Translations under genes and position numbers: made by a program
Notes under the pieces: generated by a model
Seen by the model: the letters and a program-made list of their open reading frames with translations, nothing else
Told to the model about the DNA's origin: nothing
Databases searched by the model: none
Part shown: positions 22,757-27,255 of the stretch, in pieces
How positions within the stretch are numbered: the first letter of the stretch is position 1
How the letters are laid out: each line of letters begins with the position of its first letter
Origin: CAYNYM01 sp049366815
Lineage (GTDB): Bacteria; Desulfobacterota; DSM-4660; Desulfatiglandales; HGW-15
Assembly: GCA_049366815.1 (NCBI GenBank)
Contig: JBMNCO010000169.1
Coordinates: 1-27,255, forward strand
Length of the DNA: 27,255 bases
Direction of reading: 5' to 3'

Positions 22757-23209
22757 TTAATCATAGCTTTTTAATACTTCTTCCACCTTGTCCGACGTTA
22801 TCTTACTGTGGTGCCTTCCGTCGACCACTATCTCGGGGCCGAGTGAACAGCAACCAAGGCAACTTCCGACCTCAAGGCTGAACTTTCCATCCGGATTTGT
22901 TTCTCCGGGTCTTATGCCAATCAGCTGTTGAACCTTATCAAGGATTTGTTGCGCACCGCGCACATGACATCCCGTGCCCATGCATACATGAACTTCGTGA
23001 CGTCCCTGAGGCACTAAACTGAAAGTCTTATAAAATGTCGCGACTTGCATCACGCGATTCAGCGGTACACCTAATTTTTCACTGACCTTCTCCAACACGT
23101 CCTTCGGAATCCAATGGTTTTCATGTTGAAGCTCCATCAGTACATGAATGAGATTCTTTGCCTTCCCTTCATGCTTATTGATAATCTGATTGATTTTATC
23201 CTTGTCCAT
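22757..23209 (-). CDS. bamG: NuoE-like [2Fe-2S] subunit (BamG-like)
   Basis: A 150-residue thioredoxin-like ferredoxin of the NuoE/HoxE family with four cluster cysteines, C76, C81, C117 and C121, in VCMGTGCHVRGA and GSCLGCCSLGP. N-terminal helices (INQIINKHEGKAKNLIHVLMELQ) and the ATFYKTFSL segment are typical. NuoE normally pairs with NuoF to carry electrons from or to FMN; the NuoF-like gene starts 9 bases downstream. A GTG at 23215 is an alternative start, but AGGAA is spaced better for the ATG at 23209. Confidence 0.85.
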   Translation of the reverse strand: MDKDKINQIINKHEGKAKNLIHVLMELQHENHWIPKDVLEKVSEKLGVPLNRVMQVATFYKTFSLVPQGRHEVHVCMGTGCHVRGAQQILDKVQQLIGIRPGETNPDGKFSLEVGSCLGCCSLGPEIVVDGRHHSKITSDKVEEVLKSYD

Positions 23210-23260
23210 AGCCACTTCCTAATCTTTGTTGTCTGTTTCCCCAATGCCGGCCTTTTTCAT

Positions 23261-24031
23261 TCACATGGCTGCGGCAATGAGATCCTGGCTTTCATCAAAA
23301 TTGACCAATCCTTGCCTTGCTGAGTTATTGATGTGTCTCGCCACTTCAGACGGACTCAACCTCATGACCTGAGAGATTTCCCCTGCCGACCGTGGCTGCT
23401 CCCTCAGGAGCGTCATCATTTCATTAACTTCCATCTTATCAGCAATCAACTCCTTGAATAACCGGTCAAACTCTTCACTGCTGAAAAATGCATTGTAAGC
23501 CCCTACAGACTTGGCAGGCAGTCTCAACCGCTCCCGCTCGACCAGCCTGATATAGGGAACCAACTTCTGAGCGGCTTCAAGCTTGAATTTAAGGGTATCT
23601 TCTTCAATTCCCTCACCCTTTCCAAGAGGACCTAGTTCTCTCACCTTCTTCGAGAATTGATTCACAAATTCAGCGTACTGGATACCGTCGGAGGCACCAA
23701 GATTGACGAGCCTCACTCTTTCAGGATTGACGCCTATGTGTTGCAGCATCTTTTTGGCTATTTGCGTCATGCTCAGTGCATCGAAATTTCCTTCAACGAC
23801 ATAATGACACTCCCCGGGCAGGCAACCAACGATGATCACGCCGTCTAAGCCTCTTGAAATTGCTCGGAGCACAAATGCCAGGTCGACTCTGCCGGTACAC
23901 ATGACACGGATGATCTTGATATCGGACGAATATTGTAGTCTGGAAACTCCAGCTAGATCAGCAGCCCCGTATCCTCACCAGTTACACAAGAATCCCAAGA
24001 TCCTCGGTTTAAACTCTCTTCCTGGTCCCAT
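23261..24031 (-). CDS. bamF: Selenocysteine-containing MvhD-family [2Fe-2S] protein (BamF-like)
   Basis: A 256-residue protein when UGA at 23977-23975 is read as selenocysteine (residue 19). The frame before it (MGPGREFKPRILGFLCNW) and after it (GYGAADLAGVSRLQY and onward) are one continuous MvhD sequence; homologues have FLCNWC or FLCNWU here. Other cluster cysteines are C45 (MCTGR), C70 and C75 (GCLPGECHY). A C-terminal winged-helix-like extension (about 210-250) is present. MvhD joins HdrA to its electron donor or acceptor module. The ribosome site GGAGAG precedes the ATG at 24031. Without recoding, the gene would appear to start at the Met at 23902 and lose its first 43 residues. Confidence 0.88.
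23936..23977 (-). promoter_or_regulatory. Selenocysteine UGA codon and bacterial SECIS-like hairpin
   Basis: The UGA (23977-23975) is followed at +20 by a stem TAG-CTGGA/TCCAG-(A)-CTA (23955-23936) with a bulged A and a GTT loop at about +28 to +30. The spacing from UGA to apical loop is within the range known for bacterial SECIS elements, which bind SelB. The fold was read by eye. Confidence 0.65.
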
Positions 24032-24079
24032 CTTTATCTCTCTCCATCAAAAATCACTTGGTTAATCATGAATAAAATT

Positions 24080-27000
24080 TTAAAGCTCTGCAACCGCGGC
24101 GTCGATCTGCCTAAAGAGTTCATCATTGGTGTAATGCTTCAATGCAATAGCCGAAGTTGGACACTTTGTGTTACACAGCCCACATCCTTTACAAAGAACA
24201 GGATTGACCCATGCCTTTTTACCCCGTTCTGTATCAATAAACTCTATAGTGCCATACTTACAGGCCGTAATACATGCCCCGCACGCAACACACGCATCCT
24301 CATCCACTACGCAGATTGCACCGGACGCTACGATTGAATCCTTTGTAAGGACCGTCACGGCCCGTCCTGCGGCACCGTAAGCCTGGCTGATCGTCTCCGT
24401 TATGTGCTTGGGGTAATGGCCCGCTCCACACAGGAAAATACCGTCCGCCGCGAAGTCAACCGGTCTCAGTTTGACGTGCGCTTCCTGGAAAAATCCATCC
24501 GGGTTCAAGGACACTTTAAACAATTTGGATATTTCATGACGCGTTTCCGAGGGAACAACCGCGGCGGCCAAGGCCACCACATCCGCGTCCAGGGCAAGCT
24601 TCTGTCCCAAAACGGGATCGGTCACCGTCACTCTCAGAACAGGTCTGCCTTCCTCCTCGGTAGGTACCACCTCAGGTTTATCCTCAACATCGTAGCGTAT
24701 AAATTTTACATCCTTTTCAGAAGCATCACGGTAATAGTCCTCCTTGAACCCATACGTCCGCATATCCCGGTACAAGACATAGATCTCCATCTCCGGGTTC
24801 AGCTCCTTCAGTTTCAAGGCATTCTTTACGGCCTGGCTGCAACACACCCGACTGCAGTAATTTCTGTCTTCCTGCCTGCATCCGACACACTGAATCATCA
24901 CCAGGCTCTTACATTCCTTAACACTTCCATTCCCGTTTACGATCTGTTCCTCCAACTCAAGAAGAGTCAGGACCCTATCATCTTCCCCGTAGAGATATTC
25001 GCTGGGTTTATATTCTTCCGCGCCGGTGGCGATGATGGCTATTCCGTGTTTTATTTCCTTTGTCCTGTTCTGGAATTTGACTTTGGTCCTAAAATTCCCT
25101 ATATAACCATAGGACTCCGGCATGGTGGCGCCGGTAAAGACATGAATCAAGGGATTCCGATAGACCTTGCCGATCAAATCCCTCAAGTAGGATTGGACGT
25201 CCAGACCCTCCAGGGTGTAATAGATTCTCCGGGCCATCCCCCCCAGTTCCGCTTCCTTTTCCACGAGGTAAACCTCAAAACCCTGGTCGGCCAGGTTCAG
25301 GGCGCTGGTCATTCCGGCAATGCCTCCTCCGACCACGAGCACCCTTTTGTCCACGGGCAGCTCAAATTCCTGCAAAGGCTCCAGCAGGGCGGTCCGGGCA
25401 ACCGACATGCGAACAATTTCCTTTGCCTTCTGGGTGGCGTCTATCGGTTCCCGAGAGTGGACCCAAGAGCAATGCTCTCTGATATTTGCCTGTTCATAAA
25501 AATACTGGTTAATGCCTCCTTCACGACACGTGTCCCGGAACAGGGGCTCGTGCGTCCTGGGGGTACACGCAGCCACAACGACACGGTTGAGCCCCTTTTC
25601 GCGTATCGTGTCCGATATTTGCTTGGCGCTGTCCGTAGAACATGCAAAAATGCACTCTTGCGCGTGGGCGACATTGTCCAGACCGGAGGCATATTCAACC
25701 ACTGAAGGAACGTCTACCACCCTTCCGATGTTGGCGCCGCAATGACACACAAATACCCCGACCCTCGTGTCCTCTCCTGCGACATCTCTTTCAGGTGGAT
25801 ACTGTCTTTCCGTGTCCAGTTTCCCTCGACGGTATGAAAGAAGCCGATTACTCAGGGCTTCGGCACCGCTGGCGGTCATGACCGACTCGGGGATATCTAT
25901 GGGTCCCTGGAAGGCTCCGCTTACAAAGATCCCAGGCCGACTGGTCTCAATCGGGTTCACAGGGTTGATCCTGCAGAACCTGTGATCATTGAGTTCGATT
26001 CCATAGGTTACTGCCAATTTTTCCACATCAGCGGGCGGGTTCAGCCCGACAGATAATACAACCAGGTCGAATTCCTCTTCCTTCACCCCTTCATCAGCCG
26101 TATCGTATCGGATGGTCACATTCTTTGTTTCAGGAATCTCTTTTCCAATGGACACATAGCTTCTGATGAACCGTACACCGGGAAGGTCCTCAGCCCTTTG
26201 ATAAAACCGCTCGAAATCCTTTCCAAATGACCGAATATCATTATGAAATACGGTGCACTCCGCCTCCGCGTCATGATCCTTTGTCAGGATCACCTGCTTC
26301 TGCGTATAGGTGCAGCATACACCCGAGCAATAACTGTTATCACCCGGGGTGACCCGTCTGGAGCCGACGCACTGAATCCAGGCAATCTTGTGTGGGTGCT
26401 TGCCGTCGGACGGGCGAAGGATCTCACCGTCATAGGGCCCCGTGGAACATAATAACCGTTCAAAGTCAAGGCTGGTCACCACGTTCTCATACTTTCCATA
26501 GCCATAATCCCCATTCACGCCTGGATCAAAGATCTCATAGCCCGGAGCCAGGATGATCGCCCCGACCCCCACCTCCATCTTTTCTTGCTCTTGGTGCAGA
26601 TCTATGGCCTTGTTCTTACAGACTCCCATACAAATAGTACATTTCTCACCCTGCAGGTAAAGGCAGGCTTCAGGGTCTACATAGGTAATAAGCGGAACGG
26701 CCTGGGAAAAGTATATGTGGATGGCCTTATTCAAAGAAAAGTCTTGATTGTATGGATCAGGTACATTGACCGGACAGTACTCAACGCAGGTCGTGCAACC
26801 CGTACATTTTTCCTCTATAATATATCTGGGTTTTTTGACCAGGGTTACCTTGAAGTCTCCTACTTTTCCTTCCACCCTTTCGACTTCAGTATACGTCAAG
26901 ATTTCAATGTTGGGATGCCTGTTGCATTCGATAAATTTTGGAGACTCAATACACATGGAGCAGTCATTCGTGGGAAAGGTCTTATCAAGCTGGGACATCT

Positions 27001-27169
27001 TCCCGCCAATGGCCGGTGATTTTTCAACCAGATAAACCTTAAAACCCGATTCTGCAAGGTCGAGGGCGGCCTGAATACCGCTGATTCCCCCGCCGACAAC
27101 CATAACATCCCCGATATTATTTTTTCCGGCGTTATCAATAGCCAGTTCTTCTAATGATTCTTTTTCCAC
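24080..27169 (-). CDS. bamE: Double-FAD HdrA-like electron-bifurcating subunit (BamE-like)
   Basis: A 1029-residue HdrA-family flavoprotein made of two halves. First half: FAD loop GGGISG at 26-31, ferredoxin motifs C122-C125-C128-C132 and C169/C177-C180-C184, and the HdrA signature CSGVCC at about 281-286. Then a linker domain starting VGVFVCHCGANIGRVV, and a second HdrA unit with VVGGGIAG (about residue 615) and another YCSRVCCSQA. The C-terminus is a 2[4Fe-4S] ferredoxin (C960-C963-C966-C970 and C993-C996-C999-C1003). HdrA flavins carry out electron bifurcation. The start is a GTG with AGAGAG just upstream. The BamF-like gene follows after 48 bases. Without context it could be any long HdrA; gene order argues for BamE. 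Confidence 0.85.
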   Translation of the reverse strand: MEKESLEELAIDNAGKNNIGDVMVVGGGISGIQAALDLAESGFKVYLVEKSPAIGGKMSQLDKTFPTNDCSMCIESPKFIECNRHPNIEILTYTEVERVEGKVGDFKVTLVKKPRYIIEEKCTGCTTCVEYCPVNVPDPYNQDFSLNKAIHIYFSQAVPLITYVDPEACLYLQGEKCTICMGVCKNKAIDLHQEQEKMEVGVGAIILAPGYEIFDPGVNGDYGYGKYENVVTSLDFERLLCSTGPYDGEILRPSDGKHPHKIAWIQCVGSRRVTPGDNSYCSGVCCTYTQKQVILTKDHDAEAECTVFHNDIRSFGKDFERFYQRAEDLPGVRFIRSYVSIGKEIPETKNVTIRYDTADEGVKEEEFDLVVLSVGLNPPADVEKLAVTYGIELNDHRFCRINPVNPIETSRPGIFVSGAFQGPIDIPESVMTASGAEALSNRLLSYRRGKLDTERQYPPERDVAGEDTRVGVFVCHCGANIGRVVDVPSVVEYASGLDNVAHAQECIFACSTDSAKQISDTIREKGLNRVVVAACTPRTHEPLFRDTCREGGINQYFYEQANIREHCSWVHSREPIDATQKAKEIVRMSVARTALLEPLQEFELPVDKRVLVVGGGIAGMTSALNLADQGFEVYLVEKEAELGGMARRIYYTLEGLDVQSYLRDLIGKVYRNPLIHVFTGATMPESYGYIGNFRTKVKFQNRTKEIKHGIAIIATGAEEYKPSEYLYGEDDRVLTLLELEEQIVNGNGSVKECKSLVMIQCVGCRQEDRNYCSRVCCSQAVKNALKLKELNPEMEIYVLYRDMRTYGFKEDYYRDASEKDVKFIRYDVEDKPEVVPTEEEGRPVLRVTVTDPVLGQKLALDADVVALAAAVVPSETRHEISKLFKVSLNPDGFFQEAHVKLRPVDFAADGIFLCGAGHYPKHITETISQAYGAAGRAVTVLTKDSIVASGAICVVDEDACVACGACITACKYGTIEFIDTERGKKAWVNPVLCKGCGLCNTKCPTSAIALKHYTNDELFRQIDAAVAEL

Positions 27170-27202
27170 TTCTCTCTATCCTTATCAGGTTTCTTAGGTC
27201 CC

Positions 27203-27255
27203 CTAAATCACTTCTTGGATGATTTCCGTGATGTCTTTGACCTCGATTTTCTCCG
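27203..27255 (-). CDS. C-terminal end of an upstream gene (BamD/HdrD-like?), partial
   Basis: The last 16 codons of an open frame entering from the window edge: EKIEVKDITEIIQEVI and stop TAG. The ending V-K-D-I-x-E-I/L-I is common at the C-terminus of HdrD-type CCG-domain Fe-S proteins, the class of BamD that precedes bamE in bam operons. The fragment is too short for certainty; the assignment leans on position. It ends 33 bases before the BamE-like start. Confidence 0.45.
   Translation of the reverse strand, partial: EKIEVKDITEIIQEVI

Noticed and set aside
23261..23902. Shorter MvhD-like gene starting at the Met at 23902
   Set aside because: Family sequence continues upstream through the UGA codon to a start with a ribosome site at 24031; the short form would lack the first cluster ligands.
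20364..24031. Assignment of the NuoEFG/MvhD genes to a formate dehydrogenase or NAD-reducing hydrogenase because of the nearby fdhD
   Set aside because: fdhD is on the opposite strand with its own promoter, no catalytic subunit is present, and the gene order matches bamE-I better. The alternative stays open until the upstream genes are seen.
24404..25705. Long 433-codon plus-strand frame opposite the HdrA-like gene
   Set aside because: It is an antisense shadow of a strongly conserved gene; its translation shows no domain.

Overview
The window looks like chromosomal DNA of a strictly anaerobic Desulfobacterota (deltaproteobacterial) organism, probably a sulfate reducer or syntroph that degrades aromatic compounds. 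The evidence is the gene content: an HdrA/MvhD/NuoEFG-type electron-transfer operon containing a selenocysteine codon, an FdhD-like protein, a Tat-exported Fe-S protein paired with a cytochrome b, and radical SAM enzymes of anaerobes. The species cannot be named from the sequence.

Layout. 1-6.3 kb: a GHMP-type sugar kinase and a zinc-finger J-domain protein on the minus strand, then mltD (lytic transglycosylase with three LysM domains), a zinc alcohol dehydrogenase and a secreted SYLF-domain protein on the plus strand. 6.3-9.6 kb: a minus-strand run, probably one operon, of ECF sigma factor, soluble zinc anti-sigma factor, Tat-exported four-cluster Fe-S protein, four-helix cytochrome b-like protein, Cys-rich small protein and HAD phosphatase. 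9.6-14.1 kb: SprT-like protein, methyltransferase, AmrS radical SAM enzyme, a 58-residue gene behind a terminator-like leader, and truA. Two copies of a 143-bp hairpin-ended repeat lie in this stretch (9.7 and 13.9 kb). 14.1-15.4 kb: rplM-rpsI, divergent from a tRNA-Arg/tRNA-Lys pair with its own promoter and terminator. 15.4-18.3 kb: a decayed region (truncated Schlafen/AlbA-type ATPase, palindromic repeats, frameshifted IS21 istB remnant, OmpA remnant) surrounding an intact B12-binding-type radical SAM gene. 18.4-20.25 kb: a GNAT acetyltransferase and a divergent FdhD-like protein.

20.36-27.26 kb is the most notable part: a minus-strand operon whose order (end of an HdrD-like gene, double HdrA, MvhD, NuoE, NuoF, short NuoG-like) matches bamD-E-F-G-H-I of the class II (tungsten, ATP-independent) benzoyl-CoA reductase complex. 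The MvhD/BamF gene reads through an in-frame UGA at 23975-23977. Sequence similarity continues on both sides of this codon, which sits where a cysteine would be expected, and a SECIS-like hairpin follows. It is therefore almost certainly a selenoprotein, and the gene begins 129 bases upstream of where an ordinary ORF caller would start it. The NuoF-like subunit has lost several residues of the NADH pocket, and the NuoG-like subunit lacks the His-Cys cluster site. The module may therefore not use NAD(H) in the usual way. The convergent fdhD-like gene next door has CxxH in place of the family CxxC.

Expected joint function (inference): BamBC (outside the window) would reduce benzoyl-CoA. BamD-I would supply very low-potential electrons by flavin-based bifurcation or confurcation through the two FADs of BamE and the [2Fe-2S] protein BamF. 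Separately, the ECF/anti-sigma pair is likely a redox switch controlling the membrane Fe-S/cytochrome b module.
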